A stretch of 64,000 nucleotides of DNA from Paraconiothyrium sp. Pb-2020 (GCA_022419385.1 JAJUBI010000005.1:3100001-3164000); one strand, 5' to 3'. Counted from the stretch's first letter, positions 11,701 through 24,418 are shown. The notes: generated from the letters alone by a model not told the origin. Numbers and translations are program-made.

Positions 11701-14176
11701 GCTTGATGGGCCCGCGCAAGGTAATCGAACGACAGGATATGGGATCAAGCTCACCAAGGGACGGGAAGACAGAGCCAATTTGGGTGTACCCTTAGTTCTG
11801 CAAGGGCAACGACCACAAAGTTGAATCAGTTGTAGCTCAACATTGCCGAACACTAAGCTACATTCCTTGGAAAGTCTCCAGATCTTAAGCTTGGATCTTC
11901 TCTATTTAGGCATGTGTAGCTTTACTGTTCCCGACTTTTGTTGACATGTTCCTTCCTATTCTTCTATCCTGGTGCCAAACACTGCTGGCTCTTCTCTGCT
12001 TGGAGCTCGGATGTGTATAGGGTGTCTGAAAGTTTCCGCTACCTGGGAACATTCTCTGGCCCATATGACATTTCTCGTCCTGGGTAATAGCTCGTGTCGC
12101 CAAAGGGGGTACACAGCCTGATAGAGCAATCCCATTTGTGAAGATCGAAAGCCGGAAGGGGTCATACCATAATGTGCGTTTCATCGATGTCTAATGTCGG
12201 CACAGAACAGCATTCCAAGAGTATCTGCGTTGCTACAAGCGACCCATTCAATGCAAGCGTCCAGCAATACTTGCCAGTGCGCTTCTCCTGGTCTCGGTCG
12301 GGTACCGTGCCTATTTTCGTATTCGACGTTCGGGTCCCTGGATACGTAGGGGCGATGCCATGCCATCCACGTACGAAGCTGTGGTTATCGGAGCCAGCGG
12401 CGTCTGGAAAAGACGGCCTTTCATCCAGAGGAAAGGGGGTTCGTCGCATCTGTGGGTGCACAGTCCTTCGATAACAACACTGGGTCGAGCCGGCGAGGAC
12501 ACGCTACTTTCGCCGTCGTCACGCTACATTCGCTCGACACCGCGGTTTCATCCTCGCTCTTGCGCCCGCTTCGTGGCTTCAGCCGTGACGGGATCGGCGG
12601 TCGCAGCATATGAGTTGTACTCAAGAAGCCTTGCCTAATGTTGCGCCGGTCTCCGTGTGTCTGTATCGCCTGCTGAGATGCAGTAGCATCCGCTGTTCGA
12701 GTGGTGGTGCGGAAAGCTCACGTGCCGACATTGATAGCGAAGATGTCAACACGTTTCGGAGGTATAGATACCCCAAATATGGTTCCCGTCCGCGTGTGCC
12801 GCAGTTGAAGTTTAGTATGCGTTGGCGCTTATTCGAGAACGCTATTCGGGCGACAAGAGCAAATCCGCCAGAGCTACAGTAACGATGGCTTGCGTGCGTC
12901 GTACGCGCTGGATCCATAGGGAAATCCTCGAGGACAACCATCGTTGTTCGCAATAGCTCGTGCCTGTAGCAGAGCTTATATCGGGACGCTCTCTTTCCTG
13001 TGTCTGTAACACGTCATGCAGCTACCAATACCCCCTCAGCTGAAGACCCATCGTCCGCCTGCAAATTGCGAGGTTTTTATTTCGAAGCCACGGAGATTGT
13101 GCGCGACGGCACCCCTAGATGCAATGAGCTAAAAGTCGGGGTCGGCGTGGCCGCCCTGGACTCGACAAATAGAGGTGGTAATACTCGCCGTTCTCGACTT
13201 TGTCTACCACTGGATATGTATGTCTCCTAGTGCGAATGCAAATAAGAGCAGTACAAGATTGCGTTACCGCTGCAACCGCCGTAGTCGTGTGAAGACGGAG
13301 AACAACGACTTTCCAAACAGATCATAAACACCCTCGGCCACCGGCACGCACGGTTCTACGTGGCAGACAAGCTCAACTTTTTGCCAGGAATAAACCAGGT
13401 CGAATGTCTCTCAGTGTGGAAGGTTAATTGCCCCCACTACATCGGAGCAAACAAATCACGTGCTGCCCATCTGGTTGGCATCCCGCGGAACACTGAACAC
13501 CAAGAGGCACCAATAGGCGCCCTGCGAAGCTGGCGGTGCTGCAAAAACGCACTGGATTCCTCACGGCTATCTCTTCATGTCACGCTGGGTTCTGAATCTT
13601 AGCCGGTGGACGGCAGCACAGCATGTTCAAGGACCATCCAACTACTGAGAGCTGAGAGGAGCGGATACACGTTTCAATCAAGTCAGTATGTTTGAAAACG
13701 CTGTTCATTCCGTCTTGATGAATCTCATGATGTAAATACGGAGGATATCACAAAAAGCCCAATCCTGAACACCGTTGCTAATCGCCGGTCGCTAGTCCCA
13801 GCTCAAAAGACGCTTGTACACGTCGCCGTGCAATTGAGCCACCTTTAGCAATCGCTATGCAAGTCTAAAGACCGAGGAAGTTCGCAAGCCGTGAACATCG
13901 TGAATATAGTTCACAGACAGTTGTAAGGGCAGCAGACCTGGTAGTACAATGCGTTGTTGCACTTCCAGTTGCGGCGAAACTGAGGCTTGGGGGAGATGAG
14001 GCACCTGACCTACTCTTTCGGGTCACCATTCCAACGACTGTCACTAGAAGACCCAAGACTCGAGAAGACACGCTCGTCATCATCTCGGGCGACGGACCAT
14101 ACGTCGAGGCAAGAGATGGGTGTAGAGAGCCAATGGCCATCCTCCTTAACCATCATCGACAGGCCATCGACGTGGA
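8739..14176. other. Gene-poor 5.4 kb stretch
   Basis: No gene could be supported. Frames up to 159 codons occur on both strands but do not join into a convincing protein. A possible small spliced frame begins at 9624 (MSTTYLSIYDLLRIAYTYES), with a 60-nt intron-like segment (GTACGT to CCTAG, about 9742-9801) and a stop near 9911; the product resembles nothing I know. Near 12360 a plus-strand frame reads MPSTYEAVVIGASGV and then GGSSH, faintly like the start of an FAD-dependent amine oxidase, without the rest of the fold. The stretch may be decayed accessory DNA. Base composition is not AT-skewed, so RIP is not evident. Confidence 0.4.
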
Positions 14177-14722
14177 CTATGCCTTTGCGAACTTCTCGGT
14201 CCACTCCTTCGCCGTCGCAATTGCTTGGCTCTGATCTTCCTTCCATTGTTGAGCCACGTCGTTCGCCAGTGGATCGTCCGGATTCGGAGCGCCCAGCAAA
14301 GCCTGGATGGACAGGAGTATGGTACGGATCTGGAGAGCTGGCGACCAGTTGCCTGGACAAATTAGATACTGAGACGCGCACATGGTAGGATCAGCACTCA
14401 CTCTTCAGCACGTCCAGGCAGATCCTGCCCAAGCGGTCGATGTTCGGGTGGTAAATCTTGGTCAAGAAGCGAACTTTGGGCGGCGTCATCGGGTAGTCGT
14501 CCGGAAGGAACAGCTCCAGTTTGAATACGCCTCCTGCTCAAGTCAGTTTGGTCGCACGAAAGGAGACAACAACGTACCTTCGTAGGGTGACTGAGCGGGG
14601 CCATCGATAGTCACGTCGAAGTAGCGCAGGTTGTCCTCGTGTGGGACTGCCGAGATCCCCGGCACAGGCTCCTTGGACAGCCTCTCCGTTTCTTTTATGA
14701 TACGCTTTGGAAGGGCGGCCAT
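14177..14722 (-). CDS. UBC13: Ubiquitin-conjugating enzyme E2 (Ubc13 type)
   Basis: E2 that, with an Mms2-type partner, builds K63-linked ubiquitin chains, mainly in post-replication repair. Three exons on the minus strand: 14722-14578, 14533-14402 and 14352-14177. Introns are 44 nt (14534-14577, GTACGT...GAGCAG) and 49 nt (14353-14401, GTGAGT...TCCAG). The product is 150 aa, the family length. It starts MAALPKRIIKETERL, has HPNIDRLGRICLDVLK with the active-site Cys, and ends in KEWTEKFAKA; NWSPALQIRT and APNPDDPLANDVA are typical of Ubc13. Upstream, GTAAGT near 14848 and CTCTACAG near 14773 could bound an intron in the 5' leader. A longer N-terminus through it would be out of frame, so I start at 14722. 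Confidence 0.95.
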
Positions 14723-15141
14723 GCTTGCGGAGAAGCGGTATCTTGTCGTGGGCGTGGGCGTCGGGACTGTAGAGAAGGTGAGCCTAGGGTGCGATGGGCA
14801 ACACGAAGTCGGACCGCCAGGGAGGAAGTTGGAGTCAAGATTACTTACCAGGTTGCTGCGGTCATGTTGCCCCGCCCTTGCAGTTTGTCAGACCTGAGTC
14901 AGCACGGCCGCTTCTCCGAGCGGGCTGTAACTTACGGTTTAGGGTTGGCAGAAGGGCAATTGGGGCAAGCCTGCAGAGCGTCTATCCCTAGCGGAGGAAA
15001 GGGCCGTCGTAGCGCTGCCTTGGCGCTGCCCCTCGCTCCGTTTCCAAACAGCAATACCTCCCTAGCCTTACTGCGTCTACTCCCCCGGCCCATCCTCCCT
15101 CACGTGCCGAGACCTGCACCTGGGCAACCGCAACCGCCGTC
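14723..15141. other. Divergent promoter between UBC13 and MTC5-like gene
   Basis: About 420 bases shared by the two divergent starts. It includes the possible UBC13 leader intron (about 14774-14848 on the minus strand). No TATA box stands out. Confidence 0.5.
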
Positions 15142-18100
15142 ATGGCTGGGCCGGCGGACCCCTTCCATTCACTGACGTTCGAGAAGGACGTGACGTTCGA
15201 TATCAATGAGGAGTACACCGCCGCTTCTATCTCCCCGAGCGGGCGCGATGTTGTCCTCGCAGGGTGAGTGCCTCCTGCGTCTCTACGCGTCTCGAAAGCG
15301 CAAACTCCAGGACCCCTGCATCTTGCATAGGACCCTGCCTCAGCATACGTATTCTAGGAGGCCGAACACACGACTTCATCGCAGCTTCCTACATTTCTCC
15401 GCACATCCTGCCAGTCGCACTGTGGGGTCTGCTAACCTGAAGACAGAACTGAGGGTCTCCTGATCATCGACCTCGATAACCCATATTCTCCGCCGCGCTT
15501 CATCCGCCATCGCATTGGCTTTGAAGTAGCAGACGTGCAATGGTCTCCATTTGCAAACCGTGCAGAGTGGGTTGCATCGACCAACAACAATAAAGCCGTC
15601 ATCTTCAATCTGAATCACAAGTCAAGCTCGGATCATGCGCCAATCCAGTTGACTCTGGATGCTCACCAGGGGACCATCACTGACATCAACTTCTCCGCTC
15701 ACCATCCCGATGTGTTAGCAACATGTGCACTCGATACTAAGATCTTTGCTTGGGATCTGCGTACACCCGCTGTCCCTAGCGGCTCGTTCTCTTCTCATCT
15801 TCGAGTCCCAAGCAACAATTTCGCCGACTGGCAAGGAGGAGCTACACAGGTGAAATGGAATCGCCAGAACGAGCACATCCTAGCCTCGTCTCATGATCGT
15901 TACGTGCGCATCTGGGACACGCGACGCGGAGCTCAGCCCATCACAACGATACATGCACACTTCAACAAGGTTTACGGAATCGATTGGCACCGCACTGAGT
16001 CCACCAAGATCCTCACTTGCTCCCTTGATAAAACTATCAAGCAGTGGGATGGTGCTGGCATCGTTGAGTCTATTGACCGGCCGACTCTCACCATCTTCAC
16101 GGATTACCCGCTGTTGCGTGCTCGCCATACCCCTTTCCCCAATGGTATCGTCGCCATGCCGCAGCATGGCAGCGCATCTCTTAGCCTGTACAAGCAAGAG
16201 ACATCCCTTCCATCTACCAAGATTCCCCAACACGTGTTCACCAATAACGACTGCGACGGCGGTCGCCTCCACGAGTTTCTTTGGCGATCACGCGGAACCT
16301 GCGACGCAGGCTATGAGGATCGCGACTTCCAACTCGTGACTTGGGCGACTGACCATAAATTACGTCTCTACAGTGTCTCTGCCAATACGCTGAAACAAGC
16401 CGTGGATTTCGAGAAGGGTCGAGCGGTGCCCGATCCACCGGTTTCTACGAGAAAAGGCGCCAAATATATCACCTTCGCTAATGGACCGGTGCTCTCGAAA
16501 GACGACGATCAAATCAATAAATCACCGGAAGGAAAAGCCCGCGGCGGAACTCTTTCGACTCTGCTCAGGAACAATCCTCCACCGAAGGCGGGCTTGTCTA
16601 GCTTGTTCCATGGGCAGACTCGTGCTACTATGACTGCACGCACTGTGAGACGCAATCGAGCTCAACGGATTGTTTCTAGCGTTACTTGGATGCACAATGT
16701 CAACATCGAGAGACGCAAGACCGACGGTGATGGCAAAACCCCTGAAGCCATTGAGGAGTTTGATTTGGCCGCTGAGGTCAAAGCTGTAGGCCAAAAATAT
16801 CCTAACGTCTCGTTCGAGGTGTTTGATCCGCACCAGCGCAAGATTGTGGTGGCCTTCAAGGCGCCATGGGGTGAAATAGATACTTTGGCTACGGAGGGCC
16901 AAGTACCCGTCCGAAAGACTGTCTTCCTTCGTCTAACGATTGTATTCCCAGATATGTATCCCGGAAGAGCCGATATTCTGAACGAGGACCGGTACCTATT
17001 CCCGCTTGATATCACTATCGAGAAGACAACAGCTGCTATTGCCCCAGCTATGATAGATCATCTAAGAGAAGTCCTGGAACAGATCGCGAATAACTATGCG
17101 TATAAGTCACAACCAGCGTTGGCCGCTATCTTATCATACGCACTAGGTGACGCCGATCTTCAAGAAATTATCGACCCAGACTCCGAAGAGCCCGAAAAGG
17201 GGACTATGCAAGAGAGCTCAAGTGAGGAAGAGGAGGACGATGACTCTGAAACGGGTGAATTCAACAAAGATCTTATGCTCTCTTCACATTCAAATACTAA
17301 CATCCCCCTTCCTGCGCAGACTTTAGTTCGATGGTCCATGACAGGAGTGCTCTTGTCGGTCCGATTCCCCCGGCCTGCCGTGACACGGATTGGCCAGACC
17401 ATGACATCCTCGGGATTGGTGCTTGGGCTGGCGGATCCTATCCGACTCCCGAGACACTTGAAGCAGAATCCCTCTAAGGATGACATATTCGAAACGTTTG
17501 GTCGGATTACAGCTACGTATGGTTCAGAGTCTCCCGGCTCTTCACTGGTTTCGTGGGAATCGTCTTCATCGCCTTCGACGTGTTCCGGGTCCGAAAGCGA
17601 GGTTGTGTTTAGAGACTTCTTGCCCCCATTGCCATGGCAGAAGATATCCTCGCGGTTAAATACGAAAACCTCCGTACCGTCGTCTGTTGATCCGATCAGT
17701 GCCTATCGGACGAAAGCTGTCATAACTATTCGAGACGACTCGGTCGCTGAGTTCATTCCTAGTAAGAAAATCCTTGCAGAGGAATATCTGATATTTGGCG
17801 ACGGTCCAGCGGTTTGCTTGCATAACTCGGAGGTTGCTAGGAAACACGGCTTCAATGATTTGGCGGACATCTGGCTGTTCTGCAGGCTCATTTTGACTAA
17901 TGAGGTTCCATTGGAAATCCTGCCACAACCGCATAGGAGAGATCAGGTCTTGGTGCTTGCTCGAAGGGCACTCGTTAGGATAAAAAGAAAAGATAGTGGC
18001 TTGGACCTTCAATTCGATGAGGCGGACAATGTGACCAATGCAAAGTTAAGAGGAAGAGTAAAATGGGGCCATCATCCTGTCGTCACCTGGCTGATTCCCG

Positions 18101-19965
18101 CATTATTTGACCATTTCGAACGCTTGGCGGATACCCAGATGCTAGCCATGCTTTCCTGTGTATTTTCAGAACCAGCTGCACGGGAAGGAGTTCCTAGTGC
18201 AATGGCCAAAATGAGGCAGTCTCATCTTCCCATGTCCATGGAAGCACCGGCCTTTTCTCTCGACTACTTCGCATCTCCGGCCGCTGCCTGGAGTCTTTTC
18301 AAACCCACCGTTTCTATGCCATCTACACCCGCCCATTCCAAGTTTGCCACCCCTAGTTATGAGTTTGGCTGGCATCGTCTTTCTAAAACTTTAGATACGT
18401 ATGGTTCGCACGGTTCATCAAATGGACCTTGGGGTAGTGATACTTTACCCTCCGAGCCTGTGACACCATACTCTACCGGCAACACTCCACCTAACATCTC
18501 CAAGGCACCCACTCTTCGCTCCGTAACTATGGCTAACACGCCATACTCTACGAGTCCCGAACAGACCCAGACTGTTGGCAAGAAAATATCATCCGCTGGA
18601 TTCTCGAATGCCCTTGCGAACCTGGGCAAGTCGTTCATTTCGGCATCGCCTCCTGTCAAGTCCCGCACAGACGATCTCTCTACTTCTTTACCAGCGAGTG
18701 GAGTGACATGGGGTACGACAACATTCTATAGCGGCGGTAGTCAAGAACGGGGGCTTGCAGCACCGCGTGTGAAACATGGAAAGAGAACAAGCTTTGGTCA
18801 AGCAGATCAAGTCAACGTTGACTATATCTCGGACTCGGATTCGGACTATGACACTCTTGGCCCAGATGTTGCTTCCGAGCAAACAGCGCCGATGTCTGCT
18901 AACGCAAACGACGACGGGAGCTCCAGAATCAGAGTCATGCTGAAGAACCAGGATCAATTTGACGACGAGGCCTGTGTCAGCGCGCCTCTTCTAGACATGT
19001 CGAAGGAGCGGCTGTACCGCGCTTGGAGAGAGCAGTATGCTGAATTGCTCGGATGCTGGGGTCTCATCAGTAAGCGAGCAGAGGTGCTTAAATTCAACGG
19101 CCTGGTCTCGTACTTTCCGTTTGATGACGTTTCTGAATCCAAGGCTGGGTCGATGCATCTAGCACTCAAGAAGGACGGCGACCGCGACGGGTCTAGAATA
19201 ACTTCACGCACGTTCTCACGAAGCTCTACTCTCGCACCAGGCCTGACTGTGCCACACCAATTCAGACGCTCACCTCTTTCCTCCCCACGAGGCTTTTCAT
19301 TCAACCCTGAAGCCCTCGAGTTCAAACCTGGGACCTCCTTCCAACCAGCGAGCGAAGTACCTGCGCCTCCAGCAGACGTGTTCATGGCATCCGAACAATA
19401 CCTTCGCCTCAGCATTCCCACTCCGGCTATTGAGGCCCAGGATCCCTTCAACCTACCTCTTGGCGGCAGCAAGCTCTCCCCTTACGCGCACAAGGGCTCT
19501 CGGCCATCCCTATCCCGCGGCACATCGAACGTCTCTGGCCGGTCCTCTCTTAACGTGCCAACCAATACCGCTAATTCACCTACCAAGAAAAACCAGACTG
19601 AGCCTATCTACAGCTGCAGCATCTGCTGGATTCGTGTCTCAGGCCGCTTCTACCTATGTCCTGCATGCGGGCATGTCGCGCACTTCGACTGCATGGCCAA
19701 CGATGAAGGCTTCGACGAGGGTGAATGCGTAGTTGGATGTGGCTGTGGCTGCGGCTTCGAGACGTCCCGAGAGCGGAGCCGCATCGAGGAATTCCTCGAC
19801 GGGGTTCGAAGTTGGGAAGACCGCGGCGGATGGCTTCCGGAGATCGAATTCGATGAGGATGCATCCTCATCTATGAGAGCTTATCGACCGTTTGAGGCGA
19901 ACTATGAAGAGGAGATACAGAGATGGAGAAAGGAGGAGAAAGGAAGGAAGAGGTGGAAAGGGTGA
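15142..19965 (+). CDS. MTC5: WD40-RWD-RING protein, SEA/GATOR2 subunit (Mtc5/Sea3, WDR59 type)
   Basis: Likely subunit of the vacuole-membrane SEA complex (SEACAT, the GATOR2 counterpart) that relays amino-acid status to TORC1. Exons 15142-15263 and 15447-19965. The 183-nt intron 15264-15446 has GTGAGT, GCTAAC and GACAG and joins DVVLAG to TEGLLIIDLDNPYS, a clear first WD40 blade. The 1546-aa product has WD40 repeats (about residues 25-400; e.g. KIFAWDLRTP, YVRIWDTRRG, TIKQWDGAG), an RWD-type domain (about 473-600), a long Ser/Pro/Thr-rich low-complexity middle with acidic patches, and a C-terminal RING-like zinc domain (about 1429-1480; CSICWIRVSGRFYLCPACGH then HFDCM and VGCGCGCGF). This domain order fits Mtc5/WDR59. 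Rtc1/WDR24 also has WD40 and RING, but the RWD points to Mtc5. Confidence 0.9.
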
Positions 19966-20574
19966 GAAAGGCAAGAGCAAGAGGAAAGCGCGCTTGACGG
20001 GCAAGAGCTACTTCTAGAGTTTCTGTGCTGTTTTCATGTATGAATATGGTATGGATCTGAGGGAGAGGATGGTAGGTTTTGTGAAATATACGGTTCACTG
20101 ACATTCAGCGGGATATAGGATACCCATGTACCATTAGGAGCATTTTGCGGCATGTTATATTAATTTACTGATGTATATAGGGCAGATATCGAGGCTAGCT
20201 ATATCTACTAAGACTTTTTTGCCGTGCCTTGCATGCTTTTTAGATGCGGCGGCGGTAAATCTAATTGAGAATATTAGGAGGAAAGATGTACTACCGAGGC
20301 AGTGAAGGTTGTCTAATCTAGCTTTGAAGCGCGCGTTCTGCAAGGTTGACTTCGTCAGCAAAAGCGTCCGCCGGCGGGTTTGGTCGTACCCACATTGACA
20401 TGTCGCCAGCACTACAATTGACATTGTACATCCTATCTTGCCCAGCTCGCCATCATTCACATCCGTCCTTGGCCTACGTTGACAACCAGCGCACAGCAAA
20501 CCCTCTTCCTAGCTAGATATGACCTCCATTGTGAACATCTTAATGCCCCTAGACAATGCAACCACATAATTAAC
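19966..20574. other. Intergenic
   Basis: 3' flank of the MTC5-like gene and upstream region of the next gene. Nothing recognised. The next gene could have leader exons here: its frame is open back to an ATG at 20479. Confidence 0.5.
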
Positions 20575-22463
20575 ATGCGCACACCCTCTCCCAAATCGGA
20601 AAATTACCGTCACGATGTCCAAGCGCGCGTGCAGAACTTGGTCTCGGGCCAGCGTCAGCGACACCCAGTTCTGAGTCAGTACAGCACGCGGAGGCTGATA
20701 TTGGAAGCTGTTGTTGAAGAAGTAAGGATATATCGCTTGAAGAAGGAAGCAAAAGTTTTGCAAGCGAGGGGAACGGCTATTAACATGGCTGGAGACAATG
20801 GACAGACGAGACGTCGTTCGGCGGAGGAAGTAGGTATCGGCGGAGGTCATGAGAACGGGAGAGTAGTCATTGGGGACGAAGGGGAAAAGGTCAACGAGAT
20901 CAGAATGGGAATCGTGCATCCGACATGGGAGAGAGGGGGAAGTCAAAGCGAAAAGAGGATGGTCCTGAATACTTGATGACGGGTGGCGGATCTGGAGCGC
21001 CTCCGCCTGTCCAGCAGTCTACTCGACCAAAGCATGCTTCGCCCCGAACCACGAAAAGGGACGGCTACACCCGCTTACAACCCGACTCTCCAGGAGAAGG
21101 TGACTCGAGTGGCCAGCAGAGGCTCGATCGTAACGGTGAACCACTCGTTCGTGGAGAAAGAGGCTGGCGAGATGCGTCTCCTCGCCCATTCCCGGAGTAC
21201 AAATTTAAGGTAGGTCCCATGTTTGGTCTCGGGGACCACATAAGAGAACGGTACCGGTGGGGAATGGACAGCTACATCTTGGAGCAGCGGAGGAAAGAGA
21301 GGCGGGGAAGAGGTACTTTAGATGAGAGGAAGAAAGTGAGAAACGAGAAACGAGATATCGAGGACAGAAAGCTGGCGGCTAAGAGTGAGGGGGAGAGAGC
21401 AATGAGCGATAAGCCGCCTAGGCGTCATCCTAAGCAAGAGAGATCACCGATGAGAGTGAATTCGGGTTCTCATTTGGATGCTTACTTGCAGGCTGAACAG
21501 GACGGTCGTACGATAAGGGGGCATCATGATCAAAAAAGGCAGGGTGAACGCGTCAAAGACCAGAAAAGAAAGGGTCTACACCAAGGAACTACCTATGATA
21601 GTAGACGAAAGGCACCGTTTGGAGCCACAGAACATGCGACACTAAGCACGCAAGCAGAGGATGATGCTCATTCGAGGTAAAAGCGTCGTACTTGACACAA
21701 AGCGGAAGCTAAGTCTTGGGCTTCTAGAAATATTGATAGCCGCAACCCTAATATCGAAGGCGGAAAGAGCTATACGAGCAGAGGCTCCATCCACTTGAGC
21801 ACACGCCGCTTAGATCCGCAGATTCCTACTTATGGACAGACGCCGTACAGCCAGCGCGTCGAAGCGCGCGAGAGAGCTGAAACTGAAAATGCTAGGAGTA
21901 AGTAAGAAGTCTTCCGTATCTTGGGTTACTATTTCTGGTTTGCTTATGCCGCGAATGTAGCAAACAAAGATGACTCGTCCTCGTCTAGGGCATGCGCGAC
22001 AATTCAAAATCAATCCAGCAGCAATGAGGGATCTGGCCACCGCCCAGATCAAAACGACGTTCCTCAGCATCTAGGTAGCACAGCGAGCATGGTTACGCAA
22101 TGGTGGTCAGATCGCTCTGAAAGTCCAATCGATGACGACAGACGAGATGTAAATAACAGCAGCGAAGATGAACTGGCTATCTCTGATCACTTCATTGAGG
22201 AACTGAGGAGCAAGGCTGGGTCATTGTCGTCACGACCTTATACGCTAAATCCACAGGCGCCAACGATTCCAGGTTCTGGTCAGTACCCCAAATTTCCTCA
22301 TTACTGATCCTGACCCCCTTAAGGATATCGTGAGCTCTCTCCGCTAGATGAGTCCGGTGGACAGGTCGGCCAGGCTGGGCGTTTGCGTGAGGACCAGACA
22401 CGCTCTCAGGTACCTTCCGCGCCTCCGTCCCCTGACGACCCTCCATATCACTGCCTGGGTTAG
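20575..22463 (+). CDS. Hypothetical charged, disordered protein, five exons
   Basis: Not recognised. Proposed exons: 20575-20829, 20904-21676, 21728-21897, 21961-22278 and 22324-22463 (551 aa). Introns 2-4 are well supported by signals and frame: GTAAAA...TTCTAG (51 nt), GTAAGT...AATGTAG (63 nt), GTCAGT...CTTAAG (45 nt). The first (GTAGGT...GATCAG, 74 nt) and the start are less sure; the real protein could begin at 20925 (MGERGKSKRKEDG) or at upstream exons. The sequence is strongly basic in the first half (Arg/Lys/Glu-rich, e.g. RRKERRGRGTLDERKK) and Ser/Asp/Pro-rich later (DRSESPIDDDRRD, SSEDELAISDHFIEEL). No membrane segment or domain seen. A nuclear role would fit the composition, but that is a guess. 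Confidence 0.55.
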
Positions 22464-23661
22464 AGGGCCCCGCGTATTCATCTGGTCGCACAGGCCCAGG
22501 CTCCCACCTTAACTTGTCGGAAGAAACTAGGGCTGTAAGGTTGCCTAGTAAGGCCAACGAGCTGGATAAGGCTGCAAACAATGTATAGGTGGGCCGGCGG
22601 AGCTCCACAGGATTCGTGATGCGTTGAAGAGCGCATCTGTCAGCGGGTATAGCCAGCGGCGGCTTTTGAGTAACCTGATAGATAATACAGACAAAGGGTG
22701 AAGTCCGATCAAGGAAAGCGCCATCTGAATAAACCAGTGGCATTGACATCGATCTACTGGAAGCTCTAGTACCTACACATTGCTACACGTTCAGAGCTAG
22801 CCTTTTCGCTCCCTCCCTAGGTGTATGGCAAACGTGAAACTCTTCCACGGACAGGCTATAAAACACACCAAAATCTCCTGCTCTGCGAACGATGGATCAC
22901 GTCTCTCTGCAGCACAGATGACGACATTAGTCACATCCACTCCAGCCTCCTATCCATCGTGAGCAGTCTCAACCCATCAAATGTCATCCTTGCAGTAAAT
23001 TCCGAAGCCGCGCTCCCGGGACCGCACTCGTGCATACCCTCGACAAAGCCTGTGACCAGAAAGCAGGCAAAACCAGCGCTGCCTTAGTTATCATCCGGCG
23101 CATATTTCTGAGGTCGATGAATCGATCCGCATCATCAGGATCACAAATCCCCCATCGATTCCGGGATCCATATCGTACGGTTTGGCCAGGCGAGTACCTG
23201 TTCGCGACTCCTCCAGACGTGGGCCATCTGACATTCTATATCCAGGAGGATTCTCATGAAGCGAAGAGAGACAGATGCTAGAAAGAAGGAATGCGACATT
23301 CGGACGATCCTTTTGTGGGGAGCGGACGTTTGGGGGGTGGGAGCATAGGAATATACACTATCTGCAGATTCAGCCGGAGCTGGATCAAAACTTGCCAATT
23401 TGGGGCAAGAATGGATGTTACAACGATGAATCAGGAGAGTAATCCAGTGAGAATGTGTCACGACCAAACATATTGATTGTGGAACTGCTAAAGATGGCAA
23501 GACGTACCTCTGTGATGTAGCCATACTCCGTGTAGCATCTCACAATAGAGCCGATGAGCTTATTCTGAAGAAGCGTGAGCCTATGATTATGAGGTGATGT
23601 ACCGCCATCCCATTCATTGTATACTGGCTTGCCTTTGAACACACCATCCAATCCCACCTTC
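22464..23661. other. Intergenic
   Basis: No gene supported. Frames of up to 127 codons on both strands resemble nothing known. A 185-codon minus-strand frame (22192-22749) lies mostly opposite the last exons of the preceding gene and looks like a shadow. Confidence 0.5.
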
Positions 23662-24252
23662 CTAGCACAAGCACGGAAGATGTATCGTCTGGTAGTTACT
23701 ACACGTCTTCCCATTCGGTACCTCACTCCCTGTCTGCAAGAACAAATCGTAATACCCACTCTCCGTACTCTTGCATGCGAGGAAATTCAGCTCTGCACGC
23801 CGGTTAGCACGCCCCGACCCGCCGCGAGCAACACTTACGTCTCTCGTAGCTACTGCCCGTCATCGTAATGATCGTATCTCCCTCCAATCCCCATGCCGTC
23901 GTATCCGCGCTTTTGCCCCATACAAGCGGTTTGTAGCTCGTACTCGCAGTTTGGATGTTAAGGTATGAAGATGTATTCTGACTCTGAATAGTGCTGGAGA
24001 TAGTGAAGGTGTGCGCGGAGGAGACAGGCCCTAGGACAGGCGTTGAAGCTTTTTCGCAGCGGTCAATGGGCGAAGAGGAGTGGGAAGAGGAGGAAGGATT
24101 ATACCATTCTTGGGATTCGCCTGCAAATAGAGATGATAGATTGGGTCTGCGACGCCGCGAATCTGTCCTACGGTTGCGGCGGCGGCGTCCGAGATGGGGG
24201 CGGCGGCGGTTGAGTGGATAAACAGGAGAGCTGTTAGGAGGAGGTGAAACAT
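23662..24252 (-). CDS. Small secreted protein (156 aa)
   Basis: Secreted fungal protein of unknown role. Minus-strand exons: 24252-24105, 24030-23839 and 23792-23662. Introns are 74 nt (24031-24104, GTATAA, ATTGAC, CCTAG) and 46 nt (23793-23838, GTAAGT, GCTAAC, TGCAG). The start codes a signal peptide, MFHLLLTALLFIHSTAAA, with cleavage likely after it. The mature part reads QIRGVADPIYHLYLQ, then GPVSSAHTFTISSTIQ, SYLNIQTASTSYKPLVWG and GLEGDTIITMTGS, and ends in QTIHLPCLC. Its four Cys could form two disulfides. I recall similar 150-200-aa secreted proteins in dothideomycetes and eurotiomycetes without known activity. A possible longer start at 24291 would bury the signal peptide, so I prefer 24252. 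A TATA box lies 85 bases upstream. Confidence 0.8.
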
Positions 24253-24336
24253 CTTGAAGAAAGGTCCAGAGCAAGAACTGCGAGGTTGCATAGACTAGAG
24301 AATCCTAAGAACTGGCATACGCAAACCGAATGGCAG

Positions 24337-24344
24337 CCTTTATA
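24337..24344 (-). promoter_or_regulatory. TATA box of the secreted protein gene
   Basis: TATAAAGG on the minus strand, 85 bases before the start codon at 24252, a standard spacing. Position and match only. Confidence 0.55.
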
Positions 24345-24390
24345 TGATGTACTATGTCAGCTGCTACCACAGACTGCATATGATTTGAAC

Positions 24391-24418
24391 GCATCATGTT
24401 AATGGCATCATGTTAATG
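24391..24418. repeat. 14-base perfect tandem repeat
   Basis: GCATCATGTTAATG occurs twice, head to tail, about 140-165 bases upstream of the secreted protein gene. Could be a duplicated factor site or a chance duplication. Confidence 0.7.

Noticed and set aside
22192..22749. 185-codon minus-strand frame
   Set aside because: Opposite the last exons of the five-exon gene, which have good splice signals; the antisense product is unlike known proteins.
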